Of a DNA stretch of 64,000 nt, positions 51,234 to 60,535 are shown piece by piece (the stretch's first letter is position 1; every line of letters begins with the position of its first letter). This DNA is from Anabaena sp. FACHB-1237 (GTDB lineage Bacteria > Cyanobacteriota > Cyanobacteriia > Cyanobacteriales > Nostocaceae), in contig NZ_JACJPV010000001.1 in the NCBI RefSeq assembly GCF_014696225.1, forward strand, positions 160,845-224,844, written 5' to 3'. Position numbers and translations under genes: made by a program. Under the pieces are notes generated by a model. That model did not search any database and was not told the origin of the DNA. It was given only the letters and a program-made list of their open reading frames with translations.

Positions 51234-53000
51234 TTAACCTTTAACACACAAAACTTGTTTGAGTGTAGCCACAATTTCTACTAAGTCTGCTTGATTTTCC
51301 ATGACTTGTTCAATGGGTTTATAAGCACCAGGAATTTCATCTAAAACTCCCGTATCTTTACGACATTCAACTCCTGCGGTTTGGGCTATTAAATCATCAA
51401 GAGTATAGACATTTTTGGCTTTAGTTCTGGACATTAAGCGCCCAGCCCCGTGGCTACAGGAGCAAAAACTTTGAGCATTTCCCTTACCTTTAATAATAAA
51501 AGATTTTGCTCCCATTGAACCAGGAATAATTCCATAATCTTCAGTAGTTGCACGCACAGCACCTTTACGAGTTACATACACTTCTTCGCCAAAATGTACT
51601 TCTTTTTCGGCGTAGTTGTGATGACAATTTACTTCTAATAAAGGTTTAAATGGTTTCCCTCCTGAAAGATGTTTTTCGATGATCTTTTTAAATCTAGCCA
51701 TCATCACATCACGGTTAAAATGTGCGTAATTTTGCGCCCATTGTAAATCGCGCCAATAGGCTTGAAATTCGGGTGTTCCTGTGATGAAATAAGCTAAATC
51801 AGGATCTGGTAATTTTTCTCCTGCCATTTTTGCTAATTGTTTAGCAGTGTCAATATGACATTGGGCTAATTTATTGCCAATGTTTCTTGAACCTGAATGT
51901 AACATTAGCCAAACTTGGTTTTCTGTGTCGAGACAAATCTCTATAAAATGATTCCCCCCACCAAGAGAACCCATTTGTTTCATCGCTTTTTCTTCTATGT
52001 CTTGTACACCGCGATGTAAGTCTTTAAATGAGCGCCATTTTTGCCAATTGGTAACTGCTTTTTCTACATCTTTATTTTCATTAAATCCTGTAGGAATTGC
52101 AGTTTCAATATCGAGGCGAATTTTCTTTAGTTTCCCCTCTAATTGTTCACCTGTAAATGGTGTTTTAATAGCACACATTCCACAATTATGAACAAATACA
52201 CCTGCCTTGAGAGCAAAGTTATGATATTCTGGTACTGTTAGACAGTACACATCTTCTGTGTAATTTAAAGGAATTACTTCTACTACTTTGTGGTTATATG
52301 TATATTCTGGACTATTATCTGATTCTTGAAAATTGCAATGATGAATTACTGTTCTTTGTCCATCAAATTTAGGAATTTTACCCAATAAACCAGAGCGTGC
52401 AATGATCCAGTGTGCTTTTTGCCATCTGCCAGCATAAGGTTGAGAAATTAGGGTATAACCATCTTGATCAACTTTTGAGTAAAATGGCATTAAAGAAGTA
52501 TCTTTTTGCAAAAATTGTGCTTCTTGATAATTACCATCTCGCAACATAAATTGATGATCTGGAGTACAGATAATCTCTTCACCATTATCTAAGATTACTT
52601 TCACAAGCGCAGCATTTTTTCTTGTTAATCTGGCAGTAGCTTTTGCTGCTACAATTTTTCCTGTTGCTGTACAAGAATAAACTATAAATTCCTCATTTTG
52701 ATCAGCTAAATCTTTAATTTGATATGATTTTCCATCAACTAAAGCAATCAAAGTTTCTCCTACAAAGCAACCAATATCTACTCCCACAGATGCCGGAATA
52801 ATCGCGTCTTTAGTAGCAATAACTGAGCCAACTAATGCACCTTTTCCTAAGTGAACATCGGGCATTAATGCCACGTGTTTGAATACAAAGGGTAAGGAGG
52901 CAACGTTTTTGGCCATTTTAGTTTCTTCCGAGCCTAACGGATGATTTGCCCAGGATAAAACGGGGTGTTGTGTGCTAATCTCTAATTGTTCGTAAGGCAT
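51234..53000 (-). CDS. rtcB: RtcB-type RNA ligase precursor containing an intein
   Basis: A 588-residue precursor. After removal of 195 intein residues the mature protein is 393 residues, the normal short RtcB length. RtcB joins 2',3'-cyclic phosphate or 3'-phosphate ends to 5'-OH RNA with GTP and Mn2+. Extein motifs: ALMPDVHLGKGALVGSV, ASVGVDIG joined to CGMCAI (metal-binding active site), GGGNHFIEI, MLHSGSRNIGN, and SCSHGAGRLMSR with the guanylylated His. The intein interrupts the active site exactly between DIG and CGMC, so splicing is required. Single gene between hairpin repeats. Confidence 0.95.
   Translation of the reverse strand: MPYEQLEISTQHPVLSWANHPLGSEETKMAKNVASLPFVFKHVALMPDVHLGKGALVGSVIATKDAIIPASVGVDIGCFVGETLIALVDGKSYQIKDLADQNEEFIVYSCTATGKIVAAKATARLTRKNAALVKVILDNGEEIICTPDHQFMLRDGNYQEAQFLQKDTSLMPFYSKVDQDGYTLISQPYAGRWQKAHWIIARSGLLGKIPKFDGQRTVIHHCNFQESDNSPEYTYNHKVVEVIPLNYTEDVYCLTVPEYHNFALKAGVFVHNCGMCAIKTPFTGEQLEGKLKKIRLDIETAIPTGFNENKDVEKAVTNWQKWRSFKDLHRGVQDIEEKAMKQMGSLGGGNHFIEICLDTENQVWLMLHSGSRNIGNKLAQCHIDTAKQLAKMAGEKLPDPDLAYFITGTPEFQAYWRDLQWAQNYAHFNRDVMMARFKKIIEKHLSGGKPFKPLLEVNCHHNYAEKEVHFGEEVYVTRKGAVRATTEDYGIIPGSMGAKSFIIKGKGNAQSFCSCSHGAGRLMSRTKAKNVYTLDDLIAQTAGVECRKDTGVLDEIPGAYKPIEQVMENQADLVEIVATLKQVLCVKG
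52185..52769 (-). mobile_element. Mini-intein in RtcB active site
   Basis: Residues 78-272 of the RtcB precursor. It starts with Cys78 (CFVGETLIALVDGK, splicing block A), has block B in CTPDHQFMLRDG (TxxH) and ends EDVYCLTVPEYHNFALKAG...VFVHN before Cys273, the +1 residue. All residues needed for splicing (Cys1, block B His, terminal His-Asn, Cys+1) are present. At 195 residues it lacks a LAGLIDADG endonuclease. WIIARSG...VIHHCNFQESDNSPE resembles an HNH finger remnant, so a former homing nuclease may have decayed. Confidence 0.9.
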
Positions 53001-53154
53001 AATTTAAAGTTCACATTTAATCAGTTTGTCATTATTCATAAATACTATGATTCATTCTGTCTTTATGATATATTTACATGGTTTTCTACCATGAGCAATG
53101 TTTATATTACGAATATACTACATATTTTTGTCTTTGTCAAGATACTGTAAAAAA

Positions 53155-53187
53155 AGATCCCCGACTTTTTAGAGAAGTCGGGGATAT
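53155..53187. repeat. AGATCCCCGACTTT-type hairpin repeat, copy 8
   Basis: An inverted repeat with a central mismatch, 6 bp after the FGGY kinase stop. A run of A precedes it on this strand, which is a T run for minus-strand transcription, so it could be an intrinsic terminator of the kinase gene. Confidence 0.75.
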
Positions 53188-53192
53188 CAAGA

Positions 53193-54470
53193 TCATAGAT
53201 TTTTCTTGGCTAATAATGCTGTTCCATAAGCTGCTTCTGTATGAATAGATGGTACTATATTAGTTCTTAAAAACCTTTTTCTTATATCTATCCAAGTATG
53301 ATTATTAGCTCCTCCACCTGCTGTATAAACATAATTTAATTGATCCGCCCCCAATATTGCTAAAAGTTCATATCCCCTAGCTTCAATCTTTGCTATACCT
53401 GTTAATAACCCATATAAAAAATCTCGATTATTATCAGGACGTGGTGTTAATTTTGGTGCTAAAAAAGGATCATTAATTGGAAAGCGATCGCCCATTTTCA
53501 ATAATGGATAATAATCTAAATCACAATCTTTTTCTATATCAATCTCAGCACTTAATTTTACCAACTCATCATCACTAAAAAAATGCCTTAATACAGCACC
53601 ACCAGTATTAGAAGCTCCACCAGTCAACCATAAATCTCCTAAACGATGACTATAAATACCATAACGGGCATCTTCTACACGAGTACGACTTAATAACTTT
53701 AAAACCAAAGTTGAACCCAAAGAGGTTACACCTTGCCCTGGTAAATTTGCACCACTGGCTAAAAAAGCCGCAATACTATCTGTTGTGCCTGCACACACAT
53801 AACAACTATGAGAAAAGCCAAATTCTGTGACTATCTGTGGTAATAATTCACCAATAGGAGTACCAGGTGTTAATACTTCTGGTAAATTCACTTGAATATC
53901 TAAGTTTTCTAACCATTGGGGATATTGGAAATTTTCCACATCGTAACCAAGTTTTAAAGCATTATGATAATCACTAACTCCTAACTTTCCATGTAAAAGA
54001 AACCCAAGCCAGTCCGCTTGATGTAGTAGATAGATAGAATATTTCTGAGAAAGATTAGAAAGATTAGATTTAATAAAAGAAGGTAAATCTTGCATCCATA
54101 ATAATTTAGCCAAACTAGAGGTAGCACTTAAAACTGTATGATGGGGAGGTGCAATAACTCGCAACCTTTCTAAAACAGATATACCCCGATCATCATTATA
54201 CAATAGCGGTGCATCTATGGGGTTTCCAGCCCCATCAGTTAGTAAAATGGTAGAAGAAGTCCCATTAATGGCGATCGCTTGTATATTACCCCTTAAATGC
54301 CCAGGAATTTGCCCTAATAAACACCACAAGCCCTCGCGCCAACAAGTAAACCAATTCTGAACATGATCGGACCAAGAATAGCGCACTGAAGCAAGAATTT
54401 CGGAATTATCATCAATAACTACACTTCTAGCACCAGAGGTTCCAAAATCAATACCAAGATATAAAGACAT
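53193..54470 (-). CDS. FGGY-family sugar kinase (D-ribulokinase-like)
   Basis: A 425-residue ATP-dependent sugar kinase. The phosphate-1 loop is LGIDFGTSGARSVVIDD, followed by AINGTSSTILLTD, the middle part CAGTTDSIAAFLASGANLPG and GVTSLGSTLVLKLLS. The adenosine site is AGGGANNHTWIDIRKRFLR. Shorter than classic xylulokinases, it fits the plant/cyanobacterial group whose Synechococcus member phosphorylates D-ribulose, as I recall. Single gene with a hairpin after it. Confidence 0.87.
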   Translation of the reverse strand: MSLYLGIDFGTSGARSVVIDDNSEILASVRYSWSDHVQNWFTCWREGLWCLLGQIPGHLRGNIQAIAINGTSSTILLTDGAGNPIDAPLLYNDDRGISVLERLRVIAPPHHTVLSATSSLAKLLWMQDLPSFIKSNLSNLSQKYSIYLLHQADWLGFLLHGKLGVSDYHNALKLGYDVENFQYPQWLENLDIQVNLPEVLTPGTPIGELLPQIVTEFGFSHSCYVCAGTTDSIAAFLASGANLPGQGVTSLGSTLVLKLLSRTRVEDARYGIYSHRLGDLWLTGGASNTGGAVLRHFFSDDELVKLSAEIDIEKDCDLDYYPLLKMGDRFPINDPFLAPKLTPRPDNNRDFLYGLLTGIAKIEARGYELLAILGADQLNYVYTAGGGANNHTWIDIRKRFLRTNIVPSIHTEAAYGTALLAKKNL

Positions 54471-54915
54471 AAGGAGATCAAGGAGTCAGGAGATCAAGGA
54501 GTCAGTTGGGGGTTTAGCAGTGCTAAACGCCTACAGACTACAAAATATCCGAAAATCGAAAATTAATAACTAGCAACTTGGGTTAAGTAGATAAAGCAAA
54601 AGTGATCTAAAGATGATTAAAGAAGCAGAAGATTTTTTTAAGTTATTTGAATTTAAGTTGTTGCGTTTACTTTAGCAAACTTTAGCTATTAGCTGTGAAA
54701 ATTTATTAACTTAAATTGACATAAATGTGTAGTGCTAAACTTCTCCTGACTCCTGGAACTCCTGACTCCTAACTACTCAACCCTACACTTAAATGTAAAG
54801 TTTTTGTTGCGTCTTGTAACAAGATATTCCCCAAACTTGCTAAAACAGTGAAAAGTAGGAAAATTAGTAAACGAAGTCTACAAAATCTGATCTCAACTTT
54901 AGGAGGATTTCCATT
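54471..54915. promoter_or_regulatory. Region between kinase gene and psaM, with psaM promoter
   Basis: 445 bp between divergent genes. It contains scrap repeats (GGAGATCAAGGAGTCAGG-like at 54475-54510; GGTTTAGCAGTGCTAAAC at about 54510-54528; a decayed element at 54590-54720). The psaM promoter must lie within the last 150 bp. The only clear signal is a strong ribosome-binding site, AGGAGG, at 54901-54906, 9 bp before the psaM ATG. Confidence 0.5.
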
Positions 54916-55011
54916 ATGACTATCTCAGATACCCAAGTGTACATTGCTTTAGTAGTAGCTTTAATTCCTGGTATTCTCGCTTGGCGTTTAGCTACAGAAC
55001 TATACAAGTAA
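54916..55011 (+). CDS. psaM: Photosystem I reaction centre subunit XII
   Basis: A 31-residue single-helix membrane protein. MTISDTQVYIALVVALIPGI is followed by LAWRLATELYK; the sequence is almost invariant in cyanobacteria. PsaM stabilises photosystem I trimers and binds carotenoid. It has a near-perfect Shine-Dalgarno AGGAGG, unusual in a genome where most genes lack one, fitting high expression. A terminator follows at 55067. Confidence 0.96.
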   Translation: MTISDTQVYIALVVALIPGILAWRLATELYK

Positions 55012-55066
55012 CCCCCATTTAACTCTATGATGAGTTAAACGCAGTTAAAAACCTAATTTCATTTCC

Positions 55067-55094
55067 TCCCCCTTCCTTACGTTGGGGGATTTTT
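55067..55094 (+). terminator. Intrinsic terminator after psaM
   Basis: TCCCCC (55067-55072) pairs with GGGGGA (55084-55089), followed by TTTTT (55090-55094). A smaller hairpin, TAACTC/GAGTTA, lies at about 55019-55036. The G-C stem with T tract is a good rho-independent terminator. Confidence 0.8.
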
Positions 55095-55309
55095 CGTAAA
55101 TTGGTGATTGGGTAAAATATAATTCTCCCAGCACCCAGCACCCTGCTACGGACATCAGGTAAAAATATTTACATATCACTACACTTGTATAAATTTCCCA
55201 AAAATGAATTAATATTGACGCTAAATTAAACAACAATTGGCAAGTTTTTTGCTCTTGTTTTTACTTTTCACAGTAATTACCATAAATCATCAAGTTTCTT
55301 TTAAGTATC

Positions 55310-55720
55310 ATGAACGCGTCTCAACCATCTCTCGAATCGCTGCAACCAGAAAAACCAAATCGTAAAAGACCTAGAACAAAACGTAATCTTCGTAAACGGA
55401 CTCATCAAATTTTGGCACTAGAAGTAACAGCTAAAATCGCCGTTAACCTCACTATTAGTATAGCATCTGTATCTGCATTGTGTAAATTATTACCTTATTA
55501 CTGGGTACAACAAGATAAATTACGAGAAGTGCGTACAGAGGTAAAGGTAATGGAGGGAAGAGTGGAAAGTTTGCAACAGGAATTTAGTCGCAACTTTGAT
55601 CCCAAACAAAGTAAAACTATCATGCAACAACAATTATATCGTTTTGATGCTAATCAGCGTCCTATTATCATAATTAATCAAGAGCCAAATGTTCCTGAAA
55701 AATTAGATTCAACACCATAA
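55310..55720 (+). CDS. slr1601-family putative cell division protein
   Basis: A 136-residue protein. A very basic N-terminus (KPNRKRPRTKRNLRKRTHQI) precedes one membrane segment (ALEVTAKIAVNLTISIASVS, about 42-62), and LRTEV-type heptads (REVRTEVKVMEGRVESLQQE) form a coiled coil. QQEFSRNFDPKQSKTIMQQQ is the conserved C-terminal motif of a cyanobacteria-only family known by its Synechocystis member slr1601. The bitopic, coiled-coil layout recalls FtsB/FtsL. Single gene. Confidence 0.82.
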   Translation: MNASQPSLESLQPEKPNRKRPRTKRNLRKRTHQILALEVTAKIAVNLTISIASVSALCKLLPYYWVQQDKLREVRTEVKVMEGRVESLQQEFSRNFDPKQSKTIMQQQLYRFDANQRPIIIINQEPNVPEKLDSTP

Positions 55721-56003
55721 AGCACCATAAATGGTTATTAAAAGATCAAAATATGATCAAAAACTGGGTGGAAAAACTCATCAAAAATCCCCAAAATCAA
55801 TTGTTGATCCAGTGTGAATTTAGGGTGGCTACTAATATATATGAAGATATGTAGTAATCATTAATCAATACAAGATTGTTGATAATTGATCTGTGGCTAA
55901 TCTTCAAGTAGTCTCTAAATACAAGTGGTATACAACTTAATGATATAGGTTATCAAGTCTGCTATCTACTAATTATTAGTTATTAGTTTCAAATACTTAT
56001 CAA

Positions 56004-56744
56004 TTACTCATCAAAAAACAATAATTCATTTAACCAAATGTCCACATTAAAACGTAAACGATAACCAGAAGAATTGCGATTTGTAGATAGAGGTAATTTT
56101 TCTAAAGCACGACGATAATCAGCGATCGCACAATTCCAGTCACCCCATAAATGATAAGTACGTCCTCTTTCAGCCCAAATATTACCTTCTAACTGTCCAA
56201 ATAGTAAAGCTACTTCTAAACTTTCAATAGCGTCTGAATATTTTTCCAAATCACGAAAAGTAATACCTTTATTAATCCATGCTCTCACATAACGAGGATT
56301 CAAATCTAAAGCCTGTTCATAGTCAGCTAAAGCATCATTTAACTGCCCACAAGCTGCATAATAATTAGCCCGATTATTGTAGGCACTAACCAATTTACAA
56401 TTCAAATCTAAAGCCTTATTATAATCAGATAAAGCCTTAGAGTTATCACCACTTTGAAAATAGATTAGTCCACGATTATTATAATCAATTGCATTATCAG
56501 GATGATGAGCAATCAAATGACTTAATAAAGCGATCGCTGTAGCATAATTTCCTTCTTTGGCTAACTGTAAAGCATAAGACCGTAAATATCCCTCCTCCAG
56601 CATATATTGAGATTCCTTTGGAGATATGAAATGATTATTTAACAATTGACACAGATTATAATTATTACTATGATTAGCATTCTTAGCAAAAATACATGAT
56701 TGATGATTTTCACAACCACAACCTAAAAAACAGCAATTATTCAT
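56004..56744 (-). CDS. Tetratricopeptide repeat protein
   Basis: A 246-residue protein with about five TPR units from residue 55 on: AIDYNNRGLIYFQSGDNSKA, VSAYNNRANYYAACGQLNDA, RAWINKGITFRDLEKYSDAI and NIWAERGRTYHLWGDWNCAI follow the 34-residue spacing. The N-terminus (MNNCCFLGCGCENHQSCIF) is unusually cysteine-rich, with five Cys and a His in 17 residues that could bind metal or be lipid-linked. It presumably acts as an interaction scaffold. Partner unknown. No operon neighbours. Confidence 0.85.
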   Translation of the reverse strand: MNNCCFLGCGCENHQSCIFAKNANHSNNYNLCQLLNNHFISPKESQYMLEEGYLRSYALQLAKEGNYATAIALLSHLIAHHPDNAIDYNNRGLIYFQSGDNSKALSDYNKALDLNCKLVSAYNNRANYYAACGQLNDALADYEQALDLNPRYVRAWINKGITFRDLEKYSDAIESLEVALLFGQLEGNIWAERGRTYHLWGDWNCAIADYRRALEKLPLSTNRNSSGYRLRFNVDIWLNELLFFDE

Positions 56745-57132
56745 ACTTTACCCTCCCCAAATTACTGAAGTTATCCAAGTAACCACCTGTTTCTGCTAGT
56801 AGGAAAGCGATCGAGTAACTCTTGGTTATAAAGACTTTACACCACTAAAAACAGAAAATTAAAACTATTAATGTATACTTAATACTGATCATCAGTTCCA
56901 GAATCAGTAAAAATCTCAGGACTTACACAACTGGTATATTAGTAGGGTACATCAGACAGCATAAATGTTGATATCTGACGCACCCTACACCAGATTTTCC
57001 CTATGACACTTGCGTAAGTCTTAAATCTAAGGTAGGGAAGTGTAAATTTAGCTATTACTGGTCAGCAATCAGCAATAATTGATAACCTAAATTAGTAAAT
57101 AACGTAATTCCAACACCAAGTACAGACTAGAA
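56745..57132. other. Intergenic region with MITE-like element
   Basis: 388 bp between divergent genes. 56919-57020 is an element of the GGACTTACGC family (AGGACTTACACAACTGG to GACACTTGCGTAAGTC) with an internal palindrome (GTAGGGTACATCAGACAGCA and TGACGCACCCTAC). Nothing else recognised. Confidence 0.6.
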
Positions 57133-57591
57133 ATGACAAAACCCTACCCAAACACAGACGATCTCAGCACAGAAGACTACATAGTTCTGGGTTTAGCCAC
57201 CTGCTTTTATAAAGAAGATGGAGAAATACACGAAATTGAAGTGATCGAACCCATACCTTCAGCCGCTTTAGAAGCTATTTGTAAAGGTATCCCCACCTCC
57301 TACCGCTTTGCAGTAGCCACCACATTAGGAGCAGTATTTGATCAAAATCAGCTATTATTACCCCAGGAATTTCCTGAAACTGCACAATTTGGAGACGAAT
57401 TTGTGTTAAGGTTATTTTCCGCTGCACGTACCTACAAGCGTCGTGAAACAGCCCAAAATCTTATCCCACTGGGTACAACGAAAACAGACTTAAATTATTC
57501 AACTGAACGTAAACGGGTATTAAACGCCTCCAGAGTTGTCACCAAAGAAGACAATATTAAACAACATTCCCACACTCACAAAGTTCTTTAA
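57133..57591 (+). CDS. Conserved cyanobacterial hypothetical protein, 152 aa
   Basis: A soluble protein with an acidic first half (EDYIVLGLATCFYKEDGEIH, IEVIEPIPSAALEAICKGIP) and a basic, disordered C-terminus. The pattern EPIPSAALEAI...PTSYRFA occurs in a cyanobacterial family of unknown function. It ends 14 bp before the GST gene on the same strand, so they are probably one operon. No function assigned. Confidence 0.7.
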   Translation: MTKPYPNTDDLSTEDYIVLGLATCFYKEDGEIHEIEVIEPIPSAALEAICKGIPTSYRFAVATTLGAVFDQNQLLLPQEFPETAQFGDEFVLRLFSAARTYKRRETAQNLIPLGTTKTDLNYSTERKRVLNASRVVTKEDNIKQHSHTHKVL

Positions 57592-57605
57592 TTTGAGGAT
57601 TTAAC

Positions 57606-58163
57606 ATGATCAAACTTTATGGAGGCTCTCGTAGCCGTGCATCAATTGTACAATGGTATTTAGAAGAGATAAATACCCCCTATGAATTTGTATTATTAGA
57701 TATGCAAGCTGGCGAACATCGTCAGCCAGAATATCTAAAAATTAATCCCATTGGTAAAGTACCTGCCATAGTTGATGGTGATTTTCAACTGTGGGAATCA
57801 GGAGCAATTTTACTATATTTGGCGGATAAATATAGTCAAAAATCCTATACAGCAGAAGAAAGAGCAACATTAAACCAGTGGGTTATATTTGCTAATGCTA
57901 CATTAGGAACAGGGATTTTTGTAGAAGCAAATCGTGAAAAAGAAATGCCCAGATTATTAAATCCCTTGAATGAGATTTTTAGCAAACAAAGTTATCTATT
58001 AGGTGAAGAATTTACCATAGCTGATGTAGCAGTAGGATCTCTTCTGTTCTATATTCCTATCATGTTAAAAATAGAATTTACTGATTATCCAGCAATAGCT
58101 GAATATATCAGTCGTCTTTCTCAGCGTCCAGCATTTCAAAAAACTCTTGGTGGACGACGGTAA
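57606..58163 (+). CDS. Glutathione S-transferase family protein
   Basis: A 185-residue two-domain GST. The thioredoxin-like N-terminal domain has SRSRASIVQWYLEEINTPYE at the active-site helix (a Ser/Arg type without Cys), the cis-Pro loop INPIGKVPAIVDGD and WESGAILLYLADKY for glutathione binding. A shortened helical C-terminal domain has FTIADVAVGSLLFYI with the N-capping box. Second gene of a likely pair. Substrate unknown. Confidence 0.9.
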   Translation: MIKLYGGSRSRASIVQWYLEEINTPYEFVLLDMQAGEHRQPEYLKINPIGKVPAIVDGDFQLWESGAILLYLADKYSQKSYTAEERATLNQWVIFANATLGTGIFVEANREKEMPRLLNPLNEIFSKQSYLLGEEFTIADVAVGSLLFYIPIMLKIEFTDYPAIAEYISRLSQRPAFQKTLGGRR

Positions 58164-58185
58164 TTGCTGATTGGTGATTAGTAAG

Positions 58186-58290
58186 TATGTAGGTTGGGTT
58201 GAACAAAGTGAAACCCAACTTTTACAAAGTTCTAGAATGTTCAATTTTGGGGTTAAATGTTGGGGTTAGTTCCTCAACCCAACCTACATC
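58186..58290. repeat. GTAGGTTGGGTT inverted-repeat element
   Basis: About 105 bp starting GTAGGTTGGGTTGAAC and ending CTCAACCCAACCTAC, with internal AACCCAACTTTTAC. It lies between the convergent GST and yajQ genes. Related pieces at 17246-17310 and 48870-48930. Confidence 0.65.
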
Positions 58291-58296
58291 TGACAG

Positions 58297-58788
58297 CTAA
58301 CGGTAATTAGTAAATTGCAAAGCCACAGGATAATCTTCCTGTTTTAATCTTTGAATTACCAATTGTAAATCATCTTTAGATTTAGCTGTTACTCGCACAA
58401 CATCACCTTGAATTGAAGCCTGAATTTTTTTAAATTCATCTCTAATTAACTTGGAAATTTGTTTACCAATATCTTGACTAATACCTTTTTTAAGAGTTAT
58501 TTCTTGACGTACACGATTACCACTAGCAGATTCTACTTTACCAAATTCAAAGATTTTTTGGGATAAATTACGTTTTGCTGCTTTTTCCCGCAAAATACCA
58601 TGTACTGCATCTAAAGTAAATTCACTGTCAGTACCAATAGTAATATTATCTTCGCCTAATTCCACAGTAGTTTGAGTGTCTTTTAAATCATAACGACTTT
58701 TAACATCTCGTACTACTTGATCAACAGCATTGACTAATTCTTGTCTGTCAAAATCACTCACAATATCAAAAGAAAAATTAGAAGCCAT
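58297..58788 (-). CDS. yajQ: YajQ-family (DUF520) nucleotide-binding protein
   Basis: The start [20 protein letters not shown] (58788) gives 163 residues, the family size. Two ferredoxin-like folds: [20 protein letters not shown] and [20 protein letters not shown] at the N-terminal half, then [20 protein letters not shown] and [20 protein letters not shown]. Members bind c-di-GMP or nucleic acids and influence transcription in other bacteria. Single gene. The cyanobacterial role is not known to me. Confidence 0.93.
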   Translation of the reverse strand: MASNFSFDIVSDFDRQELVNAVDQVVRDVKSRYDLKDTQTTVELGEDNITIGTDSEFTLDAVHGILREKAAKRNLSQKIFEFGKVESASGNRVRQEITLKKGISQDIGKQISKLIRDEFKKIQASIQGDVVRVTAKSKDDLQLVIQRLKQEDYPVALQFTNYR

Positions 58789-58980
58789 AGAAAAAATTGT
58801 CAATAGATTTGCTAATTGTGATAGCAGTTATTACCTGCTGTAAACTCACAAATAATAGATGTGAATGGGTAAATTGTTAATTAAAAAGTTAATTCAAAAT
58901 AACTTAGTCAACTCATTACCCATTACCCAAAAGGAACTTGTCATTCTCAATCATTATGGGAACAAAAAAAACGTAATTCA

Positions 58981-59484
58981 CTAGTCAAAATAGAACAGTG
59001 TTACTACTTTTCTTTGTTCTTCCGCCTCCTGACAGGTTTGCAATAAAGTGCGACTGTCATGAAATGCAAAACAGATAAGTTGCTGACAACGGGACACTAT
59101 TTCTTTATTACATAAGTGACTCGCTTCCCCAAGAGACAAATTATCATTACTAGGGTTTTCTACCAAGTGCATAACTTGTTCTAATTGTTGACGAGATTCT
59201 TGTGGTTGACGTTCTAAGCTTTGAGGTAAAATTACAGTCAGTAAATTGGCATCAGCCCTAGTTGCGCCCCGGATGGCCGCAGAGTTTGTACCTGTTGCAC
59301 CGGATGTAATGATTCTATTACCTGCTAAAACTAAGGCATAGGTCATCATTTCAATTAGGTTTTGGTGCGTAATGGGTACATGACGTGAACCAAGCAATGC
59401 AATCCGCTTAGAACCTGTTTGTTGGATTGTTGCTAGTTCTTGGGCTAATGTATCCAGATCAAGAATGTTAGTTGATTGACTCAA
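58981..59484 (-). CDS. Short DprA-like (recombination-mediator A) protein
   Basis: A 167-residue Rossmann-like protein. RIALLGSRHVPITHQNLIEM and GNRIITSGATGTNSAAIRGA, then LTVILPQSLERQP, match the nucleotide-binding core of DprA/LOG-type folds in a cyanobacterial short form. The SAM and winged-helix domains of full DprA are missing, so loading RecA on incoming DNA is not assured. It is divergent from the M28 peptidase gene with about 140 bp between. Confidence 0.78.
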   Translation of the reverse strand: MSQSTNILDLDTLAQELATIQQTGSKRIALLGSRHVPITHQNLIEMMTYALVLAGNRIITSGATGTNSAAIRGATRADANLLTVILPQSLERQPQESRQQLEQVMHLVENPSNDNLSLGEASHLCNKEIVSRCQQLICFAFHDSRTLLQTCQEAEEQRKVVTLFYFD

Positions 59485-59623
59485 TGATGAAAATAATCAA
59501 ATGTAACAACCTAGATATTTTATCAAATCCTGTGTAAATCGGAAGCTAACTAGAGTTACATTTTTGATTATTAGTAGTTATTTGATAAATGTTGTAATGT
59601 TTAACACTATTAAACTACTGATA

Positions 59624-60472
59624 ATGAGTTTAAAACAAAGATTAATCAACCATCTCCGAGAAGTAGCAAGGGAACGCCATCCTTATCTATCTAGTGGTGG
59701 ACATTTTTTTGTGCAAGAATATATTCGTCAACAATTCTCTCAATGGGAAATTTGCGGCGGACAGGTAGAAATACAAAATTTTGATTTTGGTAATATCAGT
59801 GGTAAAAATATTATTTTACATCTGGCTGGAGAAATACCTGATTTACCTCCTATTTTAATCGCTGCTCATTATGATGCTGTTCCTGGTACAGTAGGTGCAG
59901 ATGACAATGCTACAGGGGTAGCGGTATTATTAGAATTAGCTCAAAGTTTTGCCCAAAAACCTATTCAATACCCTGTGCAATTCATAGCTTTTGATTTGGA
60001 AGAATATGGTTTATTTGGTAGTTTAGATTATGCTAAAAAGTTCAAACAACAACAACAAAAACTACGATTAATGATATCATTAGAAATGTTAGGATATTGC
60101 GATCGCCGTCCCCATTCTCAAAAATATCCACCATTTTTAAAATACTTTTATCCCCATCAAGGTAATTTTATTGCCTTTATTGGTAATTTTGTTACTCTTA
60201 AAGATTTGTTAAGTCTTAGTAAAAATATGCAAAAATCTGGTATTATTAGTCAGTGGCTACCTACTCCTATGCGGGGTTTTTTAGTTCCCCAAACTAGATT
60301 TAGCGATCATTCTCCTTTTTGGGATCAAGGTTATCCAGCTATAATGGTGACAGATACTGCTTTTATGCGTAATCCCCATTATCATCAGCCCAGTGATACT
60401 ATTGATAGTTTAGATTTAGATTTTCTTACTGGGGTTTGCAGTGGTTTAGAATTGGGAATTAGAAATTTATAA
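59624..60472 (+). CDS. M28-family zinc aminopeptidase
   Basis: I start it at MSLKQRLINHLREVARERHP (59624), giving 282 residues; the frame is open to 59564. Motifs for two zinc ions: AAHYDAVPGTVGADDNATGV (His, Asp), AFDLEEYGLFGSLDYAKK (catalytic Glu-Glu) and FSDHSPFWDQGYPAIMVTDT with the last His. No signal peptide, so probably cytoplasmic. The family removes N-terminal residues from peptides. Single gene. Confidence 0.92.
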   Translation: MSLKQRLINHLREVARERHPYLSSGGHFFVQEYIRQQFSQWEICGGQVEIQNFDFGNISGKNIILHLAGEIPDLPPILIAAHYDAVPGTVGADDNATGVAVLLELAQSFAQKPIQYPVQFIAFDLEEYGLFGSLDYAKKFKQQQQKLRLMISLEMLGYCDRRPHSQKYPPFLKYFYPHQGNFIAFIGNFVTLKDLLSLSKNMQKSGIISQWLPTPMRGFLVPQTRFSDHSPFWDQGYPAIMVTDTAFMRNPHYHQPSDTIDSLDLDFLTGVCSGLELGIRNL

Positions 60473-60535
60473 ATTTCTATTTATAAATGTTTATAAAGAT
60501 TTAATTGCATGAACAAGATATGTAAAGTGATTATT

